Below are positions 16,703 to 24,849 of a stretch of DNA of 46,722 nucleotides, one piece after another. The stretch's first letter is position 1. Every line of letters starts with the position of its first letter. The translations under genes and the position numbers were made by a program. Below the pieces are notes generated by a model that was given only the letters and a program-made list of their open reading frames with translations, ran no database searches and had not been told where the DNA came from. The stretch is from PVC group bacterium (GTDB lineage: Bacteria > Auribacterota > Erginobacteria > Erginobacterales > PUNC01): assembly GCA_003551625.1 (NCBI GenBank), contig PUNC01000106.1, forward strand, positions 1 through 46,722, given 5' to 3'.

Positions 16703-17083
16703 GTGAGGAAGAGAGAACTGGAACAGTTGAAGAAAGCCCTGCTCAGCGAGCGGGAGAGGATCCACCAGGACCTCTCCCGGCTGCAGGAAGAAAACCTGAA
16801 CAAGAACTCCAGAGATTTCGCGGGTGAGATCTCCGGCCTGGGAACGCACATCGCCGACGTGGCCGACCAGGATTACAACCGGGGGTTTATCCTCAACCTT
16901 GTCTCCGGCAAGCAGAAGCAACTTGAGGAAATCGACCGGGCCCTGGATAAGATCGAAGAGGGCGACTACGGGCAGTGCGAGAATTGCGGCGGCCCGATCG
17001 ACGTCAAACGGCTGAAAGCCCGGCCGGGCGCGATCTATTGCCTGGAATGCCGGGAGCAGCTGGAAAAAGAAGAAGCGATTTAA
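16703..17083 (+). CDS. DksA/TraR C4 zinc-finger protein
   Basis: A 126-residue protein: a long coiled-coil segment (residues 1-85) followed by a four-Cys zinc finger (CENC, then CLEC about 20 residues later). DksA-family proteins insert into the RNA polymerase secondary channel and modulate initiation with ppGpp. The coiled-coil tip Asp pair of true DksA is not certain here, so a general RNA polymerase-binding role is safer. The start is GTG 16703 with AAGGAGG at 16691-16697; the upstream in-frame ATG 16637 has no such site. It ends two bases before the lspA start. Confidence 0.85.
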   Translation: MRKRELEQLKKALLSERERIHQDLSRLQEENLNKNSRDFAGEISGLGTHIADVADQDYNRGFILNLVSGKQKQLEEIDRALDKIEEGDYGQCENCGGPIDVKRLKARPGAIYCLECREQLEKEEAI

Positions 17084-17085
17084 GT

Positions 17086-17550
17086 ATGCGCTGGACTATC
17101 GGCACCTGCCTGCTGCTGGTCATCCTGGATCAGGCGACAAAAATCGTCGCCGCCGCCGGACTCTCTCCCGGTGTTTCCCGCCCGGTGATTGAAGGATTCT
17201 TCTACCTGACGCTGGTGATGAACCCGGGAATCGCCTTCGGCTTGTTTCCCCAGTATTCCCGGCTCTTTATATTCTTAAGCTTCGCCACCATTCTGCTGAT
17301 CGTCATCCTCTACCGGAAAGTATTCCGCCGGGGCAGGCTCCACCAGATTTCGGGAGGGTTGATTCTGGGAGGGGCGGTTGGAAACCTGATCGACCGGATT
17401 CTTTACGGCCACGTGGTGGACTTCCTGGATTTTCGCTGGCGGGGCTATCGCTGGCCGGCTTTCAACCTGGCCGACAGCGCGATCTGCGTGGGAGTGGGAC
17501 TGCTGGCGATCCTGCTCCTGCTGACGAAAGACAAGCCGGCGAACGGTTGA
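17086..17550 (+). CDS. lspA: Lipoprotein signal peptidase (signal peptidase II)
   Basis: A 154-residue inner-membrane aspartyl protease that cleaves prolipoproteins after lipidation. Four membrane helices are visible. The catalytic Asp residues are in GNLIDRILYGHVVDF and FNLADSAI, and the conserved LDQATKIVA and NPGIAFG are present. ATG 17086 follows the DksA-type stop by two bases, which points to coupling; a longer frame would run into the DksA-type gene. Its substrates here should include the sugar-binding protein at 3995 and the small lipoprotein at 46514. Confidence 0.95.
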   Translation: MRWTIGTCLLLVILDQATKIVAAAGLSPGVSRPVIEGFFYLTLVMNPGIAFGLFPQYSRLFIFLSFATILLIVILYRKVFRRGRLHQISGGLILGGAVGNLIDRILYGHVVDFLDFRWRGYRWPAFNLADSAICVGVGLLAILLLLTKDKPANG

Positions 17551-17593
17551 CGCCGGAAGGCGCGTTCGCTTGCTCCCATATGAATGCTTGCTC

Positions 17594-18592
17594 ATGAAAG
17601 TTGAACTGCGCCCTTTCAGGTTTCATCCGATCTACCTGGAAAAGCCCTGGGGGGGGCGAAAACTGGCTTCGGTTTTGGAAAGAGAGATTCCGGCCCGGCT
17701 CAAAATCGGGGAGTCGTGGGAGATATCGGACCGCGGGGCGGACTCCACGCCGGTGGCCTCGGGAGAGTTCCGGGGCCGGAATCTTCACCATCTGATCCAG
17801 ACGCTGGGACCGCTCCTGCTGGGAGAGGAAGTGGCCCGCCGTTCCCCGCGAAGATTTCCCTTACTCTACAAGCTGCTTGATATCGAGTCTCTGATCTCCC
17901 TGCAGGTGCATCCTTCCGACGAATACGCCCGGCAGAGGGAGAATGACGCGGGCAAGACCGAGTTCTGGTACGTACTGGAGGCCGGGAGGGACGCGGCGGT
18001 AATCTCCGGGATAAGATGCGGATCGAAAGAAGAGTTTACCCGTCTTCTTGACGCCGGCCACCCGGAACGGGCGGTGGGAAGAGTCCCGGCCCGCCGGGGC
18101 GACTCCTTCTTCATCCCCCCGGGCCGGATTCATTGCCTCGCTCCTTCCTGCCTGCTGGTGGAGATCCAGACCAACTCCGACCTGACCTACCGGGTACACG
18201 ACTGGGGGCGGACCCTTCCCGACGGTTGCCGGCGGACGCTGCACCGGGAGCGGGCGCTGGACGTGATCGACTGCGGCGACCGGGGAGCCGCGCCGGCGAA
18301 AGGGATCACGGAAGAATCCGGATTCGGCCGGACGACAGTTCTCCAGTCCGGGCCCCCTTTCGGGGTGGAGCTGATCGAGGTCCGCCGGCGCCGGCCGGAT
18401 GAGACCGCCGGCGACCGGTTCGCGGTTCTGACCTGCGTTGAAGGGGCGGGGAGCGTTTCGGTCTCCGCCCGGCCGGGAGAGACCTGGAGTCTGGGCCGGG
18501 GAGATTCCCTGCTCCTGCCCGCCTATCTGGGCGGTTACGAGATCAACCCCCTGCCGGCCGTGACTTTGCTGAAAAGCTGGCCGGAATACTGA
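17594..18592 (+). CDS. manA: Mannose-6-phosphate isomerase, class I
   Basis: A 332-residue zinc enzyme interconverting fructose-6-phosphate and mannose-6-phosphate. KPWGG near the N-terminus, the zinc ligand regions SLQVHPSD, KTEFWYVLEA and GRIHCL, and the later YRVHDWGR are class I features. ATG 17594 is preferred: family members begin just before the F-x-P-I-Y-x-E-K-x-W-G-G segment, and the extension to TTG 17570 has no ribosome-binding site. It supplies mannose-6-phosphate for the ManC reaction encoded at 40230. A phosphomannomutase is not in the window. Confidence 0.92.
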   Translation: MKVELRPFRFHPIYLEKPWGGRKLASVLEREIPARLKIGESWEISDRGADSTPVASGEFRGRNLHHLIQTLGPLLLGEEVARRSPRRFPLLYKLLDIESLISLQVHPSDEYARQRENDAGKTEFWYVLEAGRDAAVISGIRCGSKEEFTRLLDAGHPERAVGRVPARRGDSFFIPPGRIHCLAPSCLLVEIQTNSDLTYRVHDWGRTLPDGCRRTLHRERALDVIDCGDRGAAPAKGITEESGFGRTTVLQSGPPFGVELIEVRRRRPDETAGDRFAVLTCVEGAGSVSVSARPGETWSLGRGDSLLLPAYLGGYEINPLPAVTLLKSWPEY

Positions 18593-18666
18593 GCTAACCC
18601 GGAGTATTCAGTGAAAAGACACCGATCGACTGGAAATACCGGAGTAACTCAACTGGAGCGAAAACA

Positions 18667-19485
18667 ATGCAAAGTATGACCGGTTACGGGCAGGCCCGGG
18701 TGAAGGGTCGAGGCTACACCCTGGCCGTCGAGGTCCAGTCCCACAACCACCGTTTCCTGGAGGTAAAGGTGAAGATGCCTCCGGAGTATCTCAGCCTGGA
18801 GCGGGAGGTTATCGAGCTGGTCTCCAGCCGGATCGCTCGCGGCTGGATTACGGTGATCGTCTCCCTCCGTCTCTCCCCGGAAAGAGCGGAGATGCGGGTC
18901 AACCGCAAGCTGGCCCGTAAATACTGGAACGGCATCCAGAAGTTGCGGCGGGAACTGGCGATCTCCCAGCCCTTCAATCCCGAGATTCTGGTTCAGCTCC
19001 CCGGGGTCTTCGAGATCTCTTCCGGCCAGCCCGGGACCAGGGAGTTAAAGGCCGATCTGATCTCCGCTCTGGACTCCGCCCTCGAGCGGATGATTCGGTT
19101 GCGGGCGAGGGAGGGGCGGGCGCTGTCTTCCGTGATGAAGCGACACCTGAAAAGCCTGCGCACCTCGTTGAGACAGACCAGGTCCCTGATCCCGGATCCC
19201 GCCCGGGCGGCGAACGAAAAGCGCGGACGCAACGATAACGACACCGCCGGTCGCTATAATGTGGAAGAGGAACTCAATCGTCTGGAAAGCCATCTCGAGC
19301 ACCTGGGGAAGACGCTGGAGCGGAAACAACCGATCGGCAAGATTTTGGAATTTATTCTGCGGGAGATCCTGCGGGAGGTCACCACTCTCGGGGACAAGGC
19401 CGGTCTGGCGGCCGTCTCCGACCGGGCCGTGCTGATGAAGACCGAGATCGAAAACCTGCGCGAACAGAGCAGAAACGTGGAGTGA
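18667..19485 (+). CDS. yicC: YicC family endoribonuclease-like protein
   Basis: A 272-residue protein beginning MQSMTGYGQARV and VEVQSHNHRFLEVKVKMPPEY, which are YicC hallmarks. The C-terminal DUF1732 region includes EELNRLESHLEHLGKTLE and the DKAGLAAVSDRAVLMKTEIENLREQSRNVE ending. YicC proteins have been reported to act as RNases. It starts the yicC-gmk-rpoZ-coaC-coaB series, a common bacterial gene order. GGAG at 18655-18658 precedes the ATG. The next start is four bases after its stop. Confidence 0.93.
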   Translation: MQSMTGYGQARVKGRGYTLAVEVQSHNHRFLEVKVKMPPEYLSLEREVIELVSSRIARGWITVIVSLRLSPERAEMRVNRKLARKYWNGIQKLRRELAISQPFNPEILVQLPGVFEISSGQPGTRELKADLISALDSALERMIRLRAREGRALSSVMKRHLKSLRTSLRQTRSLIPDPARAANEKRGRNDNDTAGRYNVEEELNRLESHLEHLGKTLERKQPIGKILEFILREILREVTTLGDKAGLAAVSDRAVLMKTEIENLREQSRNVE

Positions 19486-19489
19486 AAAA

Positions 19490-20092
19490 ATGATCAAAGG
19501 AGCGTTGTTCGTGGTAACCGCCCCATCGGGCGCCGGGAAGACCACCATCTGCGACGCGGTCATCTCCCGGATCGGCCGCTTGAGATATTCGATCTCCGCC
19601 ACCACCCGGCCGCCCCGGAAAGGGGAGAAGGATGGGAAGGATTACTTTTTCCTCTCCCGGGAGGAGTTCGAGAAGGGAATCGGCGAGGACCGTTTCCTGG
19701 AGCACGCCGAGGTTTACGACAACTATTACGGAACCCCGAAGGAGTTCATCTTCGAGCAGCTGCGTGCCGGTTACGACATCATCCTGGATATCGACGTCCA
19801 GGGCGCGCTGGCGCTGAAAAAGCGGAAACTGCCCGCGGTTTACCTGTTCATTGTTCCTCCCTCGCTAGAAGAGCTGAAGAACCGGCTGGTGAAAAGGGGG
19901 ACCGACAACGAAGAGGTGATCGCCCGGCGCTTCGCCCAGGCCAGAAGCGAGATGGGCTTTATCTCGCGTTACGATTATTGTATTATCAATGACCGGCTGG
20001 AAGAGGCCGTCGAGGATATGCTCGCGGTCATCCGGGCGGAACGTTGCCGGGTCGAGCGTTTGAAGGAGGAGATCGCCCGGATCTCTGGCTGA
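19490..20092 (+). CDS. gmk: Guanylate kinase
   Basis: A 200-residue kinase that phosphorylates GMP to GDP with ATP. The P-loop is APSGAGKTT. The GMP-binding segment is SISATTRPPRKGEKDGKDYFFLSREEFEKGI, followed by FLEHAEVYDNYYGTP and DIDVQGA. It is cotranscribed with yicC and rpoZ. GGAG at 19479-19482 serves the start. Confidence 0.97.
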   Translation: MIKGALFVVTAPSGAGKTTICDAVISRIGRLRYSISATTRPPRKGEKDGKDYFFLSREEFEKGIGEDRFLEHAEVYDNYYGTPKEFIFEQLRAGYDIILDIDVQGALALKKRKLPAVYLFIVPPSLEELKNRLVKRGTDNEEVIARRFAQARSEMGFISRYDYCIINDRLEEAVEDMLAVIRAERCRVERLKEEIARISG

Positions 20093-20199
20093 AAAGCCGC
20101 CAGGGAAAAGCCTGGTCGCAGACTTTCCGGAAGAATGCTTCTGTAAGGTTCGAGATAATCAGGAATAATTTTTCCCGAAGGAATAATAAGGAGACGGAG

Positions 20200-20418
20200 A
20201 TGATAGGTCATACCGCGGAAAAAGCACTGGAACGAATTGAAAACATCTACATTTTAACCCTGCTGGCGACCAAGCGGGCGGTAAGCCTCTGTCGCGGGGC
20301 CAAGAGCCTGCTGCCGGAAGCCAAAAACCTCAAACCTCCCCAGATCGCCCTGGAAGAGATCATCCAGGGGAAGACCACCTACCATCTCCCCGAGGGAGAG
20401 GATGAAGAAAGCGAATAG
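20200..20418 (+). CDS. rpoZ: RNA polymerase omega subunit
   Basis: A 72-residue subunit that assists assembly of RNA polymerase. LERIENIYILTLLATKRAVSL and PQIALEEIIQGK are the conserved omega segments. ATG 20200 has AAGGAG upstream at 20188-20193; the frame extends back to 20044 but only over gmk sequence. It overlaps the coaC start by 17 bases and sits in the usual place between gmk and the CoA genes. Confidence 0.93.
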   Translation: MIGHTAEKALERIENIYILTLLATKRAVSLCRGAKSLLPEAKNLKPPQIALEEIIQGKTTYHLPEGEDEESE

Positions 20419-20977
20419 TTCCCGGCCCGTTCCGAGAACGATCGTGGTCGGGGTCACCGCTTCCGTAGCCGCCTACAAGGCGGCCGAGCTGGTGAGCCGC
20501 CTGGTGAAAGAGGGGAACGAGGTCCGGGTCGTAATGACCCCCGACTCCCTTCACTTTATCCGCCCGCTTACCCTACAGTCTCTTTCCCGCCGGCGGGTCT
20601 ACGTCGATATGTTCGAGCCGGTCGTTGAGTTCGATCATCTTCACGTCAGCCTGGCCGAAAGGGCGGATACGGTGGCCGTTGTTCCCGCCACCGCCGATTT
20701 CATCGGCAAGGTCGCCGCCGGCCGGGCCGACGATCTTTTAAGCGCGCTGATAATGACCACCTCCGCCCCCGTGCTTTTCGCTCCGGCGATGAACGCCGGG
20801 ATGTACGGCAGCCCGATTCTCCGGGAGAATATCTCCCGCCTGCAAAAGCACGGGTTCTTCTTCATCGGCCCCGAAGAGGGGCGCCTGGCCTGCGGGGAGA
20901 CGGGGCCGGGAAGGCTGGCCGAAATCGACCGGATCGCCGCCCGCGTGAGGGAGCTGGCCGGGGTCAAAGAAGGCTGA
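20402..20977 (+). CDS. coaC: Phosphopantothenoylcysteine decarboxylase (separate CoaC)
   Basis: A 191-residue flavoprotein that decarboxylates 4'-phosphopantothenoylcysteine in CoA synthesis. Visible features are the FMN-binding start [17 protein letters not shown], the His of [33 protein letters not shown] in [11 protein letters not shown], and the substrate-clamp Cys in [12 protein letters not shown]. Most bacteria carry CoaC fused to CoaB; here the protein ends after this domain and the ligase starts afresh four bases later. Confidence 0.93.
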   Translation: MKKANSSRPVPRTIVVGVTASVAAYKAAELVSRLVKEGNEVRVVMTPDSLHFIRPLTLQSLSRRRVYVDMFEPVVEFDHLHVSLAERADTVAVVPATADFIGKVAAGRADDLLSALIMTTSAPVLFAPAMNAGMYGSPILRENISRLQKHGFFFIGPEEGRLACGETGPGRLAEIDRIAARVRELAGVKEG

Positions 20978-20981
20978 ACGA

Positions 20982-21638
20982 ATGCGGCTACTGGTCACCG
21001 CGGGACCGACGCGCGAGTTCGCCGACCCTTTCCGTTTTATCTCCAATCCCTCTTCCGGCCGGATGGGATTCGCGCTGGCCCGCGCCGGACGCCGGCGGGG
21101 TCACCGGGTGGTGCTGATCTCCGGCCCGGTCGAGCTGCGCCGGCCGGACGGGGTCAAGCTGGTTCCGGTCGTATCCGCCCGGGAGATGCGGAAGAAAGTC
21201 CTGGAGTATTTCTTCGCCTCCGACGCGCTGATTATGGCCGCGGCGGTGGCGGATTGGCGGCCGGCCGGACGTTCATCGAAGAAGCTCAAGAAGAACCGGC
21301 GGGATTCCACGCTCCGGCTGGCGCCGAATCCCGATATTCTTCGGGACGCGGGGCGGAAAAAAGGCGGGCGGATCCTGGTCGGGTTCGCGGCCGAGACCGG
21401 GAACCTGATTGACAACGCCCGCTCGAAAATGATAAGCAAGAGGCTGGATATGGTTCTGGCCAACGACATCTCCTTGCCCGACAGCGGTTTTCGGAGCGAC
21501 CGCGCCCTCCTGGTCGCGGTAGGGGCCGATGGAACCGTGGAGGAATGGCCGCCGATGACTAAATCCCGCGCCGCGGAAAGAATTATCGCGCGGGTAGAGA
21601 GGTTGGCCCGCGAAAAGCGGACCCATGATCCGGATTGA
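20982..21638 (+). CDS. coaB: Phosphopantothenate-cysteine ligase (separate CoaB)
   Basis: A 218-residue ligase joining cysteine to phosphopantothenate with CTP, the step before Coa[43 protein letters not shown] and LANDI match the CoaB half of bifunctional CoaBC. It has its own ATG four bases after the coaC stop, so the two activities are made as separate chains from one message. The full set of conserved blocks is present, so it is not a remnant. Confidence 0.93.
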   Translation: MRLLVTAGPTREFADPFRFISNPSSGRMGFALARAGRRRGHRVVLISGPVELRRPDGVKLVPVVSAREMRKKVLEYFFASDALIMAAAVADWRPAGRSSKKLKKNRRDSTLRLAPNPDILRDAGRKKGGRILVGFAAETGNLIDNARSKMISKRLDMVLANDISLPDSGFRSDRALLVAVGADGTVEEWPPMTKSRAAERIIARVERLAREKRTHDPD

Positions 21639-21819
21639 TTACAAGGATTTTTATCAGCGCAGGACCTCGCTGGGGAAGATCGGGCTGAAAGCCGTCCCTG
21701 AATCCAGGGATGTATTCCTGCGCCGGGTAGGGGAGTTCTTGAGTAACGGCCGCCGAAAGGTTATAAATATAGAGACTAACGAAGACCGCGTGCGGGTCTG
21801 GTTTCAGGAAGATGTTTAG
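21625..21819 (+). CDS. Small hypothetical protein after coaB
   Basis: A 64-residue basic-acidic protein that I do not recognise. It overlaps the end of coaB by 14 bases, which suggests translational coupling. It has no signal or membrane segment. The sequence around IETNEDRVRVWFQED looks like a compact beta strand. A strong promoter-like sequence for the downstream tRNAs lies inside it. It may be a genuine operon member or a chance frame. Confidence 0.45.
   Translation: MIRIDYKDFYQRRTSLGKIGLKAVPESRDVFLRRVGEFLSNGRRKVINIETNEDRVRVWFQEDV
21739..21767 (+). promoter_or_regulatory. Sigma-70 type promoter for the tRNA-Cys/tRNA-Leu pair
   Basis: TTGAGT at 21739-21744, a 17-base spacer and TATAAA at 21762-21767. 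It would start transcription about 75 bases before tRNA-Cys and lies within the small ORF at 21625-21819. Confidence 0.5.
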
Positions 21820-21848
21820 CCGGATTCCGCCGGCTCGGATTAATTGTC

Positions 21849-21920
21849 GGCGCGGTAGCCAAGTGGTAAGGCGGAGGTCTGCAAAACCTCTATTCACCGG
21901 TTCGAATCCGGTCCGCGCCT
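21849..21920 (+). tRNA. tRNA-Cys (GCA)
   Basis: The acceptor stem GGCGCGG pairs with CCGCGCC. The anticodon stem GAGGT/ACCTC encloses CTGCAAA with anticodon GCA. The T arm is CCGGTTCGAATCCGG. Discriminator base is T, as expected for Cys. CCA is not encoded. Confidence 0.95.
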
Positions 21921-21922
21921 TG

Positions 21923-22008
21923 GCCGGAGTGGTGGAATTGGCAGACACTAGGGACTTAAAATCCCTTGGATATTCGTATCCGTGCCGGTTCGAGTCCGGC
22001 CTCCGGCA
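21923..22008 (+). tRNA. tRNA-Leu (TAA)
   Basis: The acceptor GCCGGAG pairs with CTCCGGC; the discriminator is A. The anticodon loop is CTTAAAA, anticodon TAA. The long variable arm (TGGATATTCGTATCCG) marks a class II tRNA. It is separated from tRNA-Cys by two bases, so the two are made from one transcript. CCA is not encoded. Confidence 0.95.
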
Positions 22009-22100
22009 CTGTCGTTGAATTAATCCCCCCCGGATTCGTCCAACAGGGTGGAGGCGAATAACGCCTGAAACAAGACATAAACCGAAAAGGAGGCCGGATA

Positions 22101-22337
22101 ATGATTAAGAAAGCAATAGTCGCGTTGGTCCTGGGCGCGGTGATGGTGTCCGTACTGGTCGCCGTGCTTCCGCTGGTGCGCGCCCAGCAGTATGGCCCCC
22201 AGCAGACCGAGATTGAGCGCCTGCAGAGAGAACTGGACCGGAGGCTGGTCTCGATCGACAATACCCTGTCCCGGATCGAGCGCACTCTGGAATTGGTCCG
22301 CCGCCAGGTGGAAAGCATCGACCGGAAGATTCAGTAA
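22101..22337 (+). CDS. Small exported or anchored coiled-coil protein
   Basis: A 78-residue protein with an N-terminal hydrophobic segment (residues 3-26) that reads as a signal peptide with possible cleavage after VRA, or as an anchor. The remaining 50 residues form one amphipathic helix with heptad spacing (IERLQRELDRRLVSIDNTLSRIERTLELVRRQVESI). AAGGAGG at 22087-22093 supports the ATG. I do not recognise a family; an envelope oligomerising role is inference. Confidence 0.7.
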   Translation: MIKKAIVALVLGAVMVSVLVAVLPLVRAQQYGPQQTEIERLQRELDRRLVSIDNTLSRIERTLELVRRQVESIDRKIQ

Positions 22338-22350
22338 AGGTTGATCCGGA

Positions 22351-22860
22351 CTAATATTCGATTCCGGGCCGGGCGGAAACTCCTCGACGGTAAGGGTGCT
22401 TGATCTCCCGCATTTCGGTAACGTAGTCCGCGGCCTTAAGGACCTCGGGAGGGGCGTCCCGGCCGGTGAGAACGATCTCCAAATTCCCGCCGGCACGTTT
22501 GATTCCGGCGGCGACCGCGGCGGGGGAGAGAAGGCCCGCCGCCAGAACACAGTTTATTTCGTCCAGCACCAGAACTCCGCCCAAGCTGCCGTTCATAATC
22601 TCCCGGGCCTTTTCCCAGCCTTGTTTTGCCCCCCGGCGATCGGGCCGGGATACGGACTCCTTTGACACCCGTTCCCCGGTTCCGAAGCTGTAGATCCTTA
22701 TCCCGGCAATCCTCCGGAGGCTTTCCAGCTCCCCGCCGGGCCGACCTCCTTTTAAGAACCGGATCACCGCCACTTCTTTTCCGGCTCCGGCCGCCCGGAG
22801 CGCCAGCCCCAACGCGGCGGTGGTTTTCCCCTTTCCCTTGCCGGTATAAACGTGGATCAT
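22351..22860 (-). CDS. cobO: Cob(I)yrinic acid a,c-diamide adenosyltransferase
   Basis: A 169-residue CobA/CobO/BtuR-type enzyme that attaches the adenosyl group from ATP to reduced corrinoids. The P-loop is YTGKGKGKTTAALGLALRAAG; VIRFLKG, LVLDEINCVLAAGLL and VLTGRDAPPEVLKAADYVTEM are family blocks, and the YRRGVSARPGIEY ending matches CobO. It is divergent from btuFCD, which imports its substrate. No further cobalamin synthesis genes are here, so a salvage role is likely. Confidence 0.95.
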   Translation of the reverse strand: MIHVYTGKGKGKTTAALGLALRAAGAGKEVAVIRFLKGGRPGGELESLRRIAGIRIYSFGTGERVSKESVSRPDRRGAKQGWEKAREIMNGSLGGVLVLDEINCVLAAGLLSPAAVAAGIKRAGGNLEIVLTGRDAPPEVLKAADYVTEMREIKHPYRRGVSARPGIEY

Positions 22861-22871
22861 TATTTTCTCCG

Positions 22872-22900
22872 TTCAAATAGTATCTCCCCGATGTTATCAT
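22872..22900 (+). promoter_or_regulatory. Candidate promoter for btuFCD
   Basis: TTCAAA at 22872-22877, a 17-base spacer and TATCAT at 22895-22900, in an AT-rich stretch between divergent cobO and btuF. The whole intergenic region is 88 bases, too short for a full cobalamin riboswitch, and no B12-box-like sequence was found. Confidence 0.38.
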
Positions 22901-22948
22901 AACTACGGTAAATCATATGATTCACTTCGGCTTAACCATCTCCTCTTT

Positions 22949-23854
22949 ATGAAAAAACCAGCCGCCGGATTGCTGTTTTTCCTGGCGCTCGCGCTTCTTC
23001 CGTCCCGGTCGGTCCGTCCCGGCGAAGATCCCGGCGGCGTCGTCGACGATACCGGGGCCGTTCACGACTTTTCCCGCCCCCCCCGGAGGATCGTCTCCCT
23101 CAACCCCGATTTTACGGCCAATCTTTTGGCCCTGGGCGCCGGGGAGCGGATCGCGGCCGGAACCGATTTCTGTCCTCTCCCGGAGGGGATAAGGCTGGGT
23201 TCGCTTTCGCATCCGAACCTGGAAAAGATAGTCGCCCTGGCCCCGGATCTGGTCCTGGCCACCCGGGAAGGGAACCGGCCCCAGACCGTAGCCGCGCTCC
23301 GGCGGACGGGAATAGCCGTCTTCGTCACCGGACCCGCCGTCACCTTCGAGGATTATTTTTCCCTTCTCCGCCGCCTCGGATCAATCCTGGGGGAACCCGT
23401 CGCCGCCGAGGAGGTCATCGGACGGATAGAAGATAAACTTGCCGAAGCGGAGAATTACGCCCGGGGACGAGAGCGGCCCCGGGTCTTTCTCCAGCTGGGA
23501 GCGGCCCCGATTGTCTCCGCCAACCGCCGAACGATCGTACACCAGGCGATCACGGCCGCCGGGGGAATCAACGTAACCGCCGATCGCCCCAATCGGTATC
23601 CGGTCTTGAGCCGCGAGGCGGTAATGGCCTTCGACCCCGACGTGATCGTGGTCGCCGTGATGGGCGAAGAGGCCGCCTGGGGAATGGAGCGCTGGCGCCG
23701 ATTGCCGGGCCTCCGGGCGGGGCGGGAAAGCCGGGTATACGCAATCGATCCCGACCTGATCTGCCGGCTAACTCCGGACCTGGGGGAGGGGGTCTTATCC
23801 CTGGCTAAACTGATCCACGAAGAAATCCCGGCCGGCCGGGACGAGGGGCGATGA
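22949..23854 (+). CDS. btuF: Cobalamin-type ABC transporter substrate-binding protein
   Basis: A 301-residue periplasmic receptor with a signal peptide (residues 1-25). It has the helical-backbone metal/corrinoid receptor layout: PPRRIVSLNPDFTANLLALGAGERIAAGTDFC, then HPNLEKIVALAPDLVLA, and AFDPDVIVVAVMG in the second lobe. This family also covers haem and siderophore receptors, so the corrinoid assignment rests partly on the divergent cobO. It overlaps the permease start by four bases. Confidence 0.85.
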   Translation: MKKPAAGLLFFLALALLPSRSVRPGEDPGGVVDDTGAVHDFSRPPRRIVSLNPDFTANLLALGAGERIAAGTDFCPLPEGIRLGSLSHPNLEKIVALAPDLVLATREGNRPQTVAALRRTGIAVFVTGPAVTFEDYFSLLRRLGSILGEPVAAEEVIGRIEDKLAEAENYARGRERPRVFLQLGAAPIVSANRRTIVHQAITAAGGINVTADRPNRYPVLSREAVMAFDPDVIVVAVMGEEAAWGMERWRRLPGLRAGRESRVYAIDPDLICRLTPDLGEGVLSLAKLIHEEIPAGRDEGR

Positions 23855-24849
23855 AGGCGGGCCGAACAGGTTTGTTTTTCGCCGCACTCTCGGGAGCGTT
23901 GGCACTGGCCGTCCTGTTTTCTCTTACCCAGGGCGCCTACCCAATTCCCCTGGGAACACAGTTGCGGATCCTGACGGGCCGTTTGGCTCCGGGCTCGCCG
24001 GAAGCCGACATTATTCTGCGTCTGCGGTTGCCCCGGGTCCTGGCGGCCGTACTGGTGGGGGGTGCGCTCTCGGTGGCCGGAGTTGTCTTTCAGGGCCTCT
24101 TCCGCAATCCTCTGGCCGAACCATACACTCTCGGTGTTTCGGGCGGAGCGGCGGTGGCGGTGGCGGCGGCACTTTTCTTTCTGCCCGCCGCCGGCTGGAG
24201 TCTGCTCCCTCTTTTCGGACTGCTCGGGGCGTGGTTGGCGGTATTTATCGCCTATTCCATCGCCCGGCGTCGGAAGATCTTAAAGGTCGCCTACCTACTC
24301 CTGGTGGGGGTGATGGTCTCCTTCATCTCTTCATCGCTGATATCCTTGTTTCTCGCGATCACCCCCTTGAGCCAGTTCCGAACGGTGATCTTCTGGGCGA
24401 TGGGCTCCCTGGAAGGGGTGGGGGGGGCTATGCTTGGGGTCACGGCGGTGTTTATTCTGCCCTGTGTTCTGCTGGCCTGGAGCCGGGCCTGGGTCTTGAA
24501 CGCCCTGGTTCTCGGCGAAGAAGGGGCGGCTTCGCTGGGAATAGAACTGGAGAAGGAAAAGCGAATACTTTTTTTTATCGGTTCGGCCCTGGCCGGAGCC
24601 GCCGTGGCGGCGGCCGGCATCATCGGTTTCGTGGGTCTGATCGTCCCCCATTTTCTCCGCCTCGGCCTCGGCCGGGATCATCGGTTCCTTGTTCCCGCTT
24701 CGTTCCTGGCGGGAGCGCTTTTCCTTCTTCTTTGCGACCTCGGCGCCCGGCGGCTGCTGTCGCCCCTGGAACTTCCGGTGGGAGTAGTGACGGGAATCGT
24801 CGGAGGGTTGGGGTTTATTCTCCTGCTCAGCCGGAGCCGGAAGGAATGA
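23851..24849 (+). CDS. btuC: FecCD/BtuC family ABC permease
   Basis: A 332-residue inner-membrane permease with about nine to ten helices. GVVFQGLFRNPLAEPYTLGVSGGAAVAV near residues 75-105 and GFVGLIVPHFLRLGLGRDHR near 265-285 are diagnostic for the FecCD/BtuC family; the latter follows the ATPase-contact region. It overlaps btuF by four bases and btuD by four (ATGA), so all three are translationally coupled. Confidence 0.92.
   Translation: MKAGRTGLFFAALSGALALAVLFSLTQGAYPIPLGTQLRILTGRLAPGSPEADIILRLRLPRVLAAVLVGGALSVAGVVFQGLFRNPLAEPYTLGVSGGAAVAVAAALFFLPAAGWSLLPLFGLLGAWLAVFIAYSIARRRKILKVAYLLLVGVMVSFISSSLISLFLAITPLSQFRTVIFWAMGSLEGVGGAMLGVTAVFILPCVLLAWSRAWVLNALVLGEEGAASLGIELEKEKRILFFIGSALAGAAVAAAGIIGFVGLIVPHFLRLGLGRDHRFLVPASFLAGALFLLLCDLGARRLLSPLELPVGVVTGIVGGLGFILLLSRSRKE

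Noticed and set aside
22861-22948. Cobalamin riboswitch between cobO and btuF
   Set aside because: The gap is only 88 bases and no B12-box-like or multi-stem structure can be seen.
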